Assembly: GCF_019458025.1 (NCBI RefSeq)
Contig: NZ_JAHZUY010000008.1
Coordinates: 1-64,000 of the forward strand
From: Caldovatus aquaticus
Lineage (GTDB): Bacteria; Pseudomonadota; Alphaproteobacteria; Acetobacterales; Acetobacteraceae
DNA length: 64,000 nucleotides
Reading direction: 5' to 3'
In this document: in pieces, positions 17,207-27,958 of the stretch
Layout: each line of letters starts with the position of its first letter
How positions within the stretch are numbered: position 1 is the first letter of the stretch
Position numbers and translations under genes: made by a program
Notes under the pieces: model-generated
Told to the model about the DNA's origin: nothing
What the model saw: the letters and a program-made list of their open reading frames with translations, nothing else
Databases searched by the model: none

Positions 17207-18415
17207 TCAGAGGAACCGCATGCGGGGCTTGAGCCCCACGAAGTACTGGCCGCACAGCTCGAGGTGCGCGGTGCGGCCCTGGAGCTGCTGCGCCGCCGCG
17301 TGCATGTCGCGCATGCGGCGCTCGAACGGGTTGCTCTCGAAGATCGCCGTCGCCCCCGCCTCGTGGTAGGCGACCTCCGCCACCTCCTTGGCGCGGTGGA
17401 TGGCGGAGGTGGAGGCGAGGCGGATCATCACCCGCTTCTCGAGCGACAGCTCCTCGCCGCTCTCGGCCTCCTCCCACGCTTCGCGCAGCGCCTCCTGCAG
17501 GAAGGCGCGGGCCGAGCGCAGCTTGGCCTCGCACTCGGCGATCTGGTGGCGCAGCACCTCGCTGTCGCGCAGCAGGCGGCGGGTGACGCGCGGCGTCTTC
17601 TCCCGCGCCAGCGCGATCAGCGCGTCGAGCATGCCGCGCGCGATGCCGAGCGCCACCCCGGCGAAGCCGGAGGAGTAGAGGTGCATCGCCGTGAACCTGT
17701 AGAGCGGGTTCGGCAGCCTGCGCTCCTCCGGCAGGTCGCGCCCGACCGAATACTCCTCCGGCACGAACAGGTCCTTGACGGAATAGGTGTCGCTGCCGGT
17801 GCCGCGCAGGCCGACCACGCGCCAGACGTCCCGGAGCGGCGCGATGGCGGCGGGGAACATCATGGTGCGCTCGATCGGCGCGCCGTCCTCGCCGAGGCGG
17901 AGCGAGCCGTCCGGCTCGCGGATGTGGCAGTGGCCGCCGAGCCAGGTGGCGTGATGGCCGCCGCTCGCGAAGTGCCAGGTGCCGGTGACGCGATAGCCGC
18001 CCGGCACCGGCACCGCGATCGCGTCGCCGTACTGCGCCCCCCAGGCGACGACGGCCTCCGGCGGCCCCCAGATCTCGCGCGCGATCTCCGGCCTCATGTA
18101 GGCCGCGGCCATGGAGCAGCCGGAGGCCTGGCCGATGCACCAGGCGGTCGAGGCGTCGGCGCTGGCGATCGCCTCGGTGATGCGCACGTACTCGTGCGGC
18201 GGCAGCTCGTCGCCGCCGAGGCTGCGCGGCAGCAGGGTGCGGAACAGGCCGTTCGCGTGCAGCGCGGCGAGCAGGTCGGCGGGCAGGCGGCGCTCCGCCT
18301 CGATGCGCGGCGCGGCGGCCTCGATCGCGGGCAGCAGCGCGCGGGTGCGGGCGAGCGCATCCGGCTGCGGCGCGGCGGCGGCGCCCCCGGCGAGGTTGCG
18401 TGCGACGGCGCTCAT
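17207..18415 (-). CDS. Group D flavin-dependent monooxygenase / acyl-CoA dehydrogenase-fold protein
   Basis: This 402-residue protein has the acyl-CoA dehydrogenase fold in the version used by two-component flavin monooxygenases (HsaA, HpaB, DszC type), which take reduced flavin from a separate reductase. Visible are ADASTAWCIGQASG, the flavin region VTGTWHFASGG, VVGLRGTGSDTYSVKDLFVP, and a C-terminal helical bundle ending in ELCGQYFVGLKPRMRF. The Glu base of true acyl-CoA dehydrogenases is not evident. It heads a two-gene operon with a VOC protein. No reductase gene is adjacent. Confidence 0.85.
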   Translation of the reverse strand: MSAVARNLAGGAAAAPQPDALARTRALLPAIEAAAPRIEAERRLPADLLAALHANGLFRTLLPRSLGGDELPPHEYVRITEAIASADASTAWCIGQASGCSMAAAYMRPEIAREIWGPPEAVVAWGAQYGDAIAVPVPGGYRVTGTWHFASGGHHATWLGGHCHIREPDGSLRLGEDGAPIERTMMFPAAIAPLRDVWRVVGLRGTGSDTYSVKDLFVPEEYSVGRDLPEERRLPNPLYRFTAMHLYSSGFAGVALGIARGMLDALIALAREKTPRVTRRLLRDSEVLRHQIAECEAKLRSARAFLQEALREAWEEAESGEELSLEKRVMIRLASTSAIHRAKEVAEVAYHEAGATAIFESNPFERRMRDMHAAAQQLQGRTAHLELCGQYFVGLKPRMRFL

Positions 18416-18466
18416 GCTCGGTCCTGTCCTCCCTGGGGCCCGTCCGGGCGTGCCGGCCCGGCCGCG

Positions 18467-18499
18467 TTCGACTCAATCGGGCGTCCGACCAAGGTTCGG
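18467..18499. promoter_or_regulatory. Palindromic sites at the monooxygenase promoter, candidate TetR operators
   Basis: CCGACC-aa-GGTTCGG (18485-18499) covers the -10 of the minus-strand promoter. A related TTCGACTCAATCGG (18467-18480) lies next to it. Both resemble the palindrome over the tetR -10 at 18614-18627, so one regulator could bind all three. Confidence 0.45.
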
Positions 18500-18521
18500 G
18501 CGGCTCCGTCCCGGCTGTCAA
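18492..18521 (-). promoter_or_regulatory. Promoter of the monooxygenase-VOC operon
   Basis: A consensus TTGACA (18521..18516) is followed after 18 nt by a weak GAACCT (18497..18492). The weak -10 would suit a regulated promoter. Confidence 0.45.
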
Positions 18522-18595
18522 GCTTCCCCGCGCAGGAAGCACCCCGGTCCGGCGCCCGGGCGGCGCCGCGGGAAGACGGACGGGCGCGGGCCGCA

Positions 18596-18624
18596 TTGTC
18601 GCCCCCGATCGTGCCGACTAACGT
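18596..18624 (+). promoter_or_regulatory. tetR promoter, possibly leaderless
   Basis: TTGTCG (18596-18601), a 17-nt spacer and TAACGT (18619-18624) end six bases before the ATG. Transcription would then start at or next to the start codon. No ribosome-binding sequence is visible. Confidence 0.5.
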
Positions 18625-18627
18625 CGG
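18614..18627. promoter_or_regulatory. Palindrome over the tetR -10, candidate autoregulatory operator
   Basis: CCGAC-taac-GTCGG is a perfect 5-bp inverted repeat. Its centre is the -10 element of tetR, a common layout for TetR self-repression. Confidence 0.5.
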
Positions 18628-18630
18628 ATC

Positions 18631-19320
18631 ATGGGGCCGAACGAGACACCGGGCCCGCAGGCCCTGCGGGACGAGCGGACAGGCGCGCGCACCGAGGCGG
18701 CGCCGAGCGTGCGCGAGCGCATCCTCGCCGTCGCCCAGACCCTGTTCGCCGAGCAGGGCTATGCCGCCACCTCGACGCGGGCGATCGCGCAGCGTGCGGG
18801 GGTGAACCTCGCCCAGCTCCACTACTACTTCGGCTCCAAGCGCGAGCTCTACATCGCCGCCTACCGCCGCGGCGCCGAGCCGGTGACCGAGGCGCGCCGC
18901 CGCGCGCTCGCGGAAGCCAAGGCGCGCTGGCCCGCGGGCGACATCCCGCTCGAGGTGCTGGTGCGCGCCTTCGTCACGCCCTTCATGCTGAACGGCCGCA
19001 CGCCCGAGGGCCGCGCCACCATGGGCATGCACGCCCGCCTTCACACCGAGCCCGACGACATCGCGCGCGAGGTGCTGAGCGAGGTCTACGACGACACCAC
19101 CCTCGCCTACACCGAGGCCTTCCGCCGCGCCCTGCCGCACCTGCCGCCGGAGACGCTCTACTGGCGCCTCTACTTCATGATGGGCGCCTACCGCTACACG
19201 CTGCTGCGCACCGGCCGGCTCGAGGTGATGTCCCGCGGCGCCTGCGACTCGGGCGACTTCGAGACGGCGGTGGAGCAGATCGTCCCCTTCCTCTGCGCCG
19301 GCCTCTCCGCCCCGGCGTGA
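18631..19320 (+). CDS. TetR/AcrR family regulator
   Basis: A 229-residue repressor-type protein. The DNA-binding domain covers residues about 27-73, with the helix-turn-helix in ATSTRAIAQRAGVNLAQLHYYFGSK. The remainder is the helical ligand domain, including a C-terminal region like TetR_C_36/CecR-type members. It is divergent from the monooxygenase operon and directly upstream of the DUF35/thiolase pair, so all five genes may be its targets. Palindromes over both promoters support self and divergent control. Ligand unknown; an acyl-CoA or aromatic is a guess. Confidence 0.9.
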   Translation: MGPNETPGPQALRDERTGARTEAAPSVRERILAVAQTLFAEQGYAATSTRAIAQRAGVNLAQLHYYFGSKRELYIAAYRRGAEPVTEARRRALAEAKARWPAGDIPLEVLVRAFVTPFMLNGRTPEGRATMGMHARLHTEPDDIAREVLSEVYDDTTLAYTEAFRRALPHLPPETLYWRLYFMMGAYRYTLLRTGRLEVMSRGACDSGDFETAVEQIVPFLCAGLSAPA

Positions 19321-19351
19321 GGCCCCTGCCACCGACGGGAGCCCCTGGCCC

Positions 19352-19774
19352 ATGACCCTGCCGCCCGGCCGCGCGCGGCCCGAGCCCACGCCCGAGACGA
19401 AGCACTTCTGGGACGGCACGCGCGCGGGCGAGCTGCGCCTGCAGCGCTGCACCGGCTGCGCCAGGCCCTACTTCCCGCCCCGCCCCTTCTGCCCGGCCTG
19501 CGGCTCGCGCAAGGTGGAGGTGTTTGCGGCGAGCGGCCGCGCGCGCCTCCATAGCTACGTCATCCACCACCGCCCCGTGCCCGGCTTCACGCCGCCCTAC
19601 GCCATCGCCGTGGTCGAGCTGGAGGAGGGGCCGCGGATGATGACCAACATCGTGGACTGCCCGCAGACGCCGGAGGCGCTGGTGCTCGACATGCCGCTCG
19701 AGGTGGTGTTCGTGCCGCTGGACGAGGCCATCACCCTGCCGCTGTTCCGTCCGGCGCGGGAGGCCGCGCGGTGA
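19352..19774 (+). CDS. Zn-ribbon/OB-fold (DUF35) acyl-CoA-associated protein
   Basis: This 140-residue protein pairs a rubredoxin-like zinc ribbon (Cys33, Cys36, Cys47, Cys50) with an OB fold. Such proteins form complexes with thiolase-like or HMG-CoA-synthase-like partners and channel acyl-CoA. The partner is the next gene, whose GTG overlaps this stop by four bases. It starts 31 nt after tetR and is probably on the same transcript. Confidence 0.9.
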   Translation: MTLPPGRARPEPTPETKHFWDGTRAGELRLQRCTGCARPYFPPRPFCPACGSRKVEVFAASGRARLHSYVIHHRPVPGFTPPYAIAVVELEEGPRMMTNIVDCPQTPEALVLDMPLEVVFVPLDEAITLPLFRPAREAAR

Positions 19775-20919
19775 TCCCGCCCGGCGCCATCGCCATCGTC
19801 GGCGCCGCCGAGACCACCGAGCTCGGCGTCATCCCCCACCTCTCCGAGATCGGCCTGCACGCCGACGCGGCGCTGAACGCGATGGCGGATGCGGGGCTGC
19901 AGCCGAAGGACATCGACGGCCTCGCCTGCGTCGGCCCGATGCGGCCGCAGATGATCGCGCACTATCTCGGCCTCGCGCCGCGATGGGTGGACGGCACCGG
20001 CGTCGGCGGCTGCTCCTTCCTGCTGCACGTCCGCCACGCGGCGGCGGCGATCCACGCCGGCTACTGCTCCACCGTGCTGATCACGCACGGCGAGAGCGGG
20101 CGCTCGCGCGTCGCGGCGATGCCGCGCCTGGTCGAACCCGGCAGCCTTGCCGGCCAGTTCGAGATGCCCTTCGGCCCGATGGGTCCGCCGACGCTGTTCC
20201 CCATCCCGGTGCTGCGCTACATGAAGACCTACGGCGTCACGCACGAGCAGCTCGCCATGGTCGCCGTGATCCAGCGCGAATGGGCGGCGAGGAACCCGCG
20301 CGCCATGCACCGCGACCCGATCACGGTCGAGGACGTGCTGAACTCGCGCATGATCGCCTACCCCTTCCGCCTGCTGCAGTGCTGCCTCGTCACCGACGGC
20401 GGCGGCGCGCTGATCCTGACGAGCGCGGACCGCGCCAGGGACTTCCCGACCCGCCCGGTGTACATCCTCGGCTCCGGCGAGAGCGTCGAGACGCCGATGG
20501 TGAGCCAGATGCAGGACTTCACCTCCTCCCGCGCCTTCCGCGTCGCCGGGGCGGAGGCCTTCCGCACGGCCGGCATCCGGCACGCGGACGTGGACCACCT
20601 GATGATCTACGACGCCTTCGCCCACCTCCCCCTCTACGGCCTCGAGGACCTCGGCTTCGTCCCGCGCGGCGAGGCCGCGCGCTTCGTCTGGGAGCGCAAC
20701 ACCGCGCCCGGCGGCAGGCTGCCGGTCAACACCAACGGCGGCGGCCTCAGCTACACCCACACCGGCATGTACGGGATGTTCGCCCTGCTCGAGAGCGTGC
20801 GCCAGGTGCGCGGCACCGCGCCGGCGCAGGTCCCGGACGTGCGCATCAGCGTCTGCCACGGCGTGGGCGGCATGTTCGGCGCCAGCGGCACCGTCGTGCT
20901 CGGCCGCGAGCGGCCCTGA
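19771..20919 (+). CDS. Thiolase-like (SCP-x type) acyltransferase
   Basis: This 382-residue member of the non-decarboxylating thiolase superfamily is usually annotated as acetyl-CoA acetyltransferase or lipid-transfer protein. The fold is indicated by GVGGCSFLLHVRHAAAAI, LVTDGGGALIL, MIYDAFAHLPLYGLEDLGF, NTNGGGLSYTHTGMYG and HGVGGMFG. The GGGLSxxH and CHGVGG segments hold the usual C-terminal His/Cys positions. GTG overlaps the DUF35 stop as GTGA. Together they likely form a DUF35-thiolase complex acting late in degradation of an aromatic, steroid-like or branched acid. Confidence 0.9.
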   Translation: MIPPGAIAIVGAAETTELGVIPHLSEIGLHADAALNAMADAGLQPKDIDGLACVGPMRPQMIAHYLGLAPRWVDGTGVGGCSFLLHVRHAAAAIHAGYCSTVLITHGESGRSRVAAMPRLVEPGSLAGQFEMPFGPMGPPTLFPIPVLRYMKTYGVTHEQLAMVAVIQREWAARNPRAMHRDPITVEDVLNSRMIAYPFRLLQCCLVTDGGGALILTSADRARDFPTRPVYILGSGESVETPMVSQMQDFTSSRAFRVAGAEAFRTAGIRHADVDHLMIYDAFAHLPLYGLEDLGFVPRGEAARFVWERNTAPGGRLPVNTNGGGLSYTHTGMYGMFALLESVRQVRGTAPAQVPDVRISVCHGVGGMFGASGTVVLGRERP

Positions 20920-20946
20920 GCAGGCAGGGGGCGCGGGCGCCGCGCG

Positions 20947-21927
20947 CTACCCGATGCGGATTCCGGCCTGCCGGATCACCTCGCGCCACATCGGCACCTC
21001 GCGCGCGACGCGGGCGCGCAGGCGCTCCGGGCCGCCGCCGGTGACCGGCGTGCCGGTCTGGCGGAAGCGCTCGCGGATCGCCGGGCGGCGCAGGATCGCC
21101 TCGACCTCCTCCGCCAGCCGGGCGACGACCGGCGCCGGCGTGCCGGCCACCGCGAACAGCGCGAGGAAGGTCTCCGACACCGCGTCGGGGATGCCGAGCT
21201 CGCCGAGGGTCGGAACCTCGGCGAGATCCTCCATGCGCTGCGCGCCGGTCTGCGCCAGGACGCGGAGCTGGCCCGCGCGCACCTGCTGGCCGATCGAGCC
21301 GAAGGCGGTGAAGTAGATCGGCACCGTGCCGGCGAGCACCGCCTGGGTCGCCGGGCCGGCGCCGGTGAAGGGCACGTGCTCCATCGCGATCCCGGTGCGC
21401 AGCTTGAACACCTCGCCGGCGAGATGCGGCGTCGTGCCGACGCCGGAGGTGGTGTAGTTCAGCCGGCCGGGGTTGGCGCGCGCATGGGCGATGATGTCGG
21501 CGACGCTCGCGAAGGGCGAATCCGGCCGCACCGCGATCACGTTCGGCGCCGCGCCGAGCTCGGCGATCGGCGCGAAGTCGCGGAACGGATCGTAGGGCGT
21601 GTTGGGGTAGAGGCTCGGGTTGACGACATAGGCGCTGGAGGTGGCAAGGAGGGTGTAGCCGTCCGGCGCCTGGCGCGCGGCGTGGCCCATGCCGATGTTG
21701 CCGCCCGCCCCGCCGCGGTTCTCCACCACCACGGGCCTGCCGAGCGCCTCGCCGAGCGGCTGGGCGACGATGCGCGCCAGGATGTCGGTCGCCCCGCCGG
21801 GCGGGAAGCAGACGACGATGGTGACGGCCCGCTCGGGCCAGCCGCCCTGCGCCGCGGCGGCGCGCGGAGCGGCGAACAGCGCGGCCCCCGCGGCCAGCGC
21901 GGCGCGGCGCGAAAGGCGCTGCGGCAT
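20947..21927 (-). CDS. Bug-family tripartite tricarboxylate receptor
   Basis: A second periplasmic receptor of 326 residues. Its signal peptide has a twin Arg (SRRAALAAGAALFAA) and a likely cleavage after AAAAQ. Mature blocks WPERAVTIVVCFPPGGATDIL, GRPVVVENRGGAGGNIGMG, LNYTTSGVGTTPHLAG and VPTLGELGIPD match the family closely. It is about as similar to the receptor at 15729 as family members usually are, so it is not a local duplicate. It has its own promoter and no linked permease. Confidence 0.93.
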   Translation of the reverse strand: MPQRLSRRAALAAGAALFAAPRAAAAQGGWPERAVTIVVCFPPGGATDILARIVAQPLGEALGRPVVVENRGGAGGNIGMGHAARQAPDGYTLLATSSAYVVNPSLYPNTPYDPFRDFAPIAELGAAPNVIAVRPDSPFASVADIIAHARANPGRLNYTTSGVGTTPHLAGEVFKLRTGIAMEHVPFTGAGPATQAVLAGTVPIYFTAFGSIGQQVRAGQLRVLAQTGAQRMEDLAEVPTLGELGIPDAVSETFLALFAVAGTPAPVVARLAEEVEAILRRPAIRERFRQTGTPVTGGGPERLRARVAREVPMWREVIRQAGIRIG

Positions 21928-21961
21928 GGACGCTCCTCCCCACGATTTCGCCTTTGCGCCG

Positions 21962-21991
21962 ACGATGCGGAGCCCGCGCCGGCGCTGTCAA
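21962..21991 (-). promoter_or_regulatory. Promoter of the second Bug receptor
   Basis: A consensus TTGACA (21991..21986), an 18-nt spacer ending CTCCG and CATCGT (21967..21962). It sits in the 78-bp gap after the deacetylase gene, so the receptor is transcribed separately. Confidence 0.55.
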
Positions 21992-22005
21992 GCGGGGGCG
22001 GGGCG

Positions 22006-22890
22006 TCAGGGCGAGGGCCGCAGCGCCTGCCGTTGCGCCAGCAGATGGCGCGCCGCCTCGAGCCGCGTGCCGGTCCACACCCCCGGCGCGGCGCGCACAC
22101 GGCGCATGATCTCGTCGAACACCCAGGCGCCGGCCGGGCGGCCGTACACATGGGCGTGGATCGTCACGTCGAGCATCGCCGGCCGCGTCTCGCGCCCGAG
22201 CAGCGCGGCGAAGGCGTCCTCGAACGCCTCCAGCATCGCGCGCGCGGTGTTGCCGTAGCGGACCGCGCTGGGGAGGTCGTTCACGTCCATCGTCAGCGGC
22301 ACGCCGACGATCTCCGCGCCCTCTCCGAGCAGCTCGAGATGCGGCAGGTCGTCGTCGTTGCAGTCGCCGTGGTGCAGGTAGCCGGCCTCGGCGAGCAGCC
22401 GCGCATGGACGGCGCTGCCGGTGCCGCGCGGGCTGATCCAGCCCCGCGGCGCCTCGCCGGTGAGGTCGCCGATCAGCCCGGTGGTGCGGCGGATGTTCTC
22501 GCGCTGCCGCGCCTCGTCGAGATAGGCCGGGATCACGTCCATACTGTAGGAGTGGGCGACGATCTCGTGCCCGGCGCGGTGGATCGCGCGCACCGTCTCG
22601 GGCCACCTCTCCGCCAGCACGCCGTTGGTCATCACGGAGAGGCGGAGGCCGTGGCGTGCCGCGATCTCGAGCCCGCGCCAGATCCCCTTCACCGGCCCGT
22701 AGAGCGCCCAGGAGGCGGCGTTGCTGTCGAACACGCCGGGCCGGAGCGGATTGCCCATCGGCCCGATGCCGGGCGCCTGGCCCTCCGACCACCCCTCGTA
22801 GGCGATGTTGAAGATGATCCCGACGCGCGCCCCGCCGGGCCAGCGGAAGGCGTCGGTGGGGCGCAGGACGCGCCCGCCCCCGTCGCTCAT
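22006..22890 (-). CDS. Polysaccharide deacetylase family protein (PuuE-like subgroup)
   Basis: A 294-residue NodB-fold hydrolase of the cytosolic group that includes allantoinase PuuE; it has no signal peptide. The NodB-type strand MTNGVLAERWPETVRAIH and the metal-site segment GHEIVAHSYSMD are visible, with RGWISPRGTGS and IHAHVYGRPA carrying further ligands. The family acts on C-N bonds of purine or other amide substrates rather than on polymers. ATG overlaps the stop of the CMD-family gene as ATGA. Substrate unknown. Confidence 0.85.
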   Translation of the reverse strand: MSDGGGRVLRPTDAFRWPGGARVGIIFNIAYEGWSEGQAPGIGPMGNPLRPGVFDSNAASWALYGPVKGIWRGLEIAARHGLRLSVMTNGVLAERWPETVRAIHRAGHEIVAHSYSMDVIPAYLDEARQRENIRRTTGLIGDLTGEAPRGWISPRGTGSAVHARLLAEAGYLHHGDCNDDDLPHLELLGEGAEIVGVPLTMDVNDLPSAVRYGNTARAMLEAFEDAFAALLGRETRPAMLDVTIHAHVYGRPAGAWVFDEIMRRVRAAPGVWTGTRLEAARHLLAQRQALRPSP

Positions 22891-23483
22891 CGCCCCGGCA
22901 GCGGCGCGAGCGGCGGCGCCACGCCCTCGGGCAGCGGCACCTGCGCCACGTTCAGCACCATCGCTACCGCGACGTAGTAGCCGCTGACCCCGATCAGGTC
23001 CACCACCCCCTGCTCGCCGAAGCGCGCCCTGGCGCGCTCGAAGGTGGCGTCGGAGACGGTGCGGGTGCGGTGCAGCTCGGTGCAGAAGTCGTAGACCAGG
23101 GCCTCGTCCTCGCTCATCCCCTCCGGCCGCCGGCCTTGGGCGATCGCCTCGGCGATCGCGGGCGACAGGCCGGCCTGCATCGCCAGGCGGTGGTGCGCGT
23201 ACCACTCGTACTGCGCCGTCCATTCCCGCGCCGCGATGAGGATGGCGAGCTCGTTGAGCGCCGGGGGGATCGCGCTGCGGAAGCGCAGGTACTCGCCGAG
23301 GCGCTGGAAGCGGTCGGCGAGCACCGGGCTGCGCAGCAGGGCGTTGAACGGGCCGCGCAGGCTGCCGCGCGGGCCGCTCGCGATCGCCTCCGCCACGGCG
23401 CGCTGCTCGGGGCTCATGCGCTCGGGCGGGATCGGGGGGAAGCGGCCCTGGGCGGTGGGCGGGGCGGCGCCGGCGCTGCTCAT
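22887..23483 (-). CDS. Carboxymuconolactone decarboxylase family protein
   Basis: A 198-residue AhpD-like all-helical protein. The core ALNELAILIAAREW...EWYAHHRLAMQAG matches the subgroup that has a Glu/His site and lacks the CxxC of AhpD. MSSAG at 23483 is preferred because GGAGGAG stands 9 nt before it; a TTG at 23501 would place that sequence inside the gene. It is coupled to a deacetylase-like hydrolase, so the two likely act on the same compound. Substrate unknown. Confidence 0.88.
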   Translation of the reverse strand: MSSAGAAPPTAQGRFPPIPPERMSPEQRAVAEAIASGPRGSLRGPFNALLRSPVLADRFQRLGEYLRFRSAIPPALNELAILIAAREWTAQYEWYAHHRLAMQAGLSPAIAEAIAQGRRPEGMSEDEALVYDFCTELHRTRTVSDATFERARARFGEQGVVDLIGVSGYYVAVAMVLNVAQVPLPEGVAPPLAPLPGR

Positions 23484-23530
23484 CCTCGGTGTCTCCTCCA
23501 ACCGCCGCGCCGCGGCGCGGCCGGGCGCGC

Positions 23531-23559
23531 AGGCTAGCCGCCGTCGCCCCGCCCGCCAA
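23531..23559 (-). promoter_or_regulatory. Promoter of the CMD/deacetylase operon
   Basis: TTGGCG (23559..23554), a 17-nt spacer and TAGCCT (23536..23531). This is one of the clearest copies of the recurring TAGCCT-type -10 in this window. Confidence 0.5.
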
Positions 23560-23585
23560 CCCGGCCCTCCCCCGCGCGAATCCCC

Positions 23586-23614
23586 TTCGCGGCCGGCGCG
23601 GCCTGGCTTAGCGT
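23586..23614 (+). promoter_or_regulatory. Candidate livHMGF promoter
   Basis: TTCGCG (23586-23591), 17 nt and TAGCGT (23609-23614), about 40 nt before livH. It lies back to back with the CMD promoter. Confidence 0.4.
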
Positions 23615-23656
23615 CGGCGCGGGACGCTTCACCGCCGGGAGAGGGAGAGCGCGCGC

Positions 23657-25897
<2,241 letters not shown>

Positions 25898-25905
<8 letters not shown>

Positions 25906-26766
25906 GGCCCGCGCGGACGCCGCCGCGCCGCCGGCCGGCCGCGACCTGATCCTCGAGGTGCGCGAGCTGACCATGCGCTTCGGCGGGCTGCTCGCCGTGG
26001 ACCAGGTGAGCTTCGCCGCCGACCGCGGCCGCATCACCGCGCTGATCGGGCCGAACGGCGCCGGCAAGACCACGGTGTTCAACTGCATCACCGGCTTCTA
26101 CCGGCCGACCGCCGGCGCGATCCTGCTGCGCGACGCGGCGGGCGGGGTCGCGGAACTCCAGGGCCGGCCCGGCCACCGCATCGCCCGCGCCGGGGTGGCG
26201 CGCACCTTCCAGAACACCCGCCTCTTCCCCGGCATGACCGCGCTCGAGAACCTGCTCGTCGCCCAGCACGTGCCGCTGATGGCGGCGACCGGCTTCGGCA
26301 TCGGCGCGGTCCTCGGCCTCTCCCGCTACCCGCGCGCCGAGCGGGCCGCGATCGAGAAGGCCCGCGCCTGGCTGGACGCGACCGGCCTGCTCGACCGCGC
26401 CGACGACCCCGCCGGCGCCCTCCCCTACGGCGCGCAGCGGCGGCTCGAGATCGCGCGCGCGATGTGCACCGAGCCGATCCTCCTCTGCCTCGACGAGCCG
26501 GCGGCCGGGCTCAACCCGCGCGAGTCGGAGGAGCTCTCCGCCCTGCTGCTCGCCATCCGCGACGGGCAGGCCGCCGGGCGCGGGCGCGGCTGCTCGATCC
26601 TGCTGATCGAGCACGACATGGGGGTGGTGATGCGCATCTCCGACCGCGTGGTGGTGCTCGACCACGGGCGCAAGATCGCCGACGGCACGCCGGAGCAGGT
26701 GCGCGCCGACCCGAAGGTGATCGCCGCCTATCTCGGCGAGGGCGACGAGGGCGAGGAGGACGCGGC

Positions 26767-26770
<4 letters not shown>
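25898..26770 (+). CDS. livG: Branched-chain amino acid-type ABC ATPase, LivG
   Basis: The larger ATPase, 290 residues. Walker A is GPNGAGKTT (about residues 51-59), the Q-loop region follows TFQNTRLF, the signature position reads [14 protein letters not shown] instead of LSGGQ (normal for LivG), and Walker B is LLCLDEP with HDMGVV as the H-loop. It begins inside livM and is coupled to livF by GTGA. Confidence 0.96.
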
Positions 26771-27495
<725 letters not shown>

Positions 27496-27541
27496 CCGCC
27501 CGCCGCTTGGCGCCGCCGCGTCCGCGCCCCACATCGCGCCC

Positions 27542-27949
27542 ATGAGACGCCGCCGCGCCCCCGCCGCCCTCGCGCTCCTCGCCCTCGCCGCCTGCGCCAC
27601 CCAGGCCGGGTTCGACGCCCGGATGAACGCGCTGGTCGGGCTCGAGGAGTCCGAGCTGGTGCGCGCGATCGGCATCCCGGACGGCGAGTACCGCACCCCG
27701 GACGGGCGGCGCTTCCTGCAGTACGAGCGGCTGGGCGCGCGCGGTCCGGCGCAGGTCGAGCCGGCCTTCGGCTTCGGCCTCGGCTACGGCGGCTGGGGCC
27801 GCGGCACCTTCTTCGGCACCGGGCTCGCCCTCGGCGGGCCGGCCTACGTCTATCCCCCGCCCGCCTGCAGCGTCACCTTCGAGATCGTGGGCGGCCGCGT
27901 CGCCGGCTACACGCGCCGCGGCGGCGGCTGCGTCGCGGTGCCGCCCTGA
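27542..27949 (+). CDS. Small lipoprotein
   Basis: A 135-residue protein with the lipobox LAAC (Cys18). A conserved-looking [20 protein letters not shown] segment resembles the SmpA/OmlA-like outer-membrane lipoprotein pattern. Then comes a Gly/Tyr/Phe-rich stretch and a Cys-containing C-terminus (TRRGGGC). It lies 46 nt after livF but has a different character. Function unknown. Confidence 0.8.
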   Translation: MRRRRAPAALALLALAACATQAGFDARMNALVGLEESELVRAIGIPDGEYRTPDGRRFLQYERLGARGPAQVEPAFGFGLGYGGWGRGTFFGTGLALGGPAYVYPPPACSVTFEIVGGRVAGYTRRGGGCVAVPP

Positions 27950-27958
27950 ACGCCGCCC

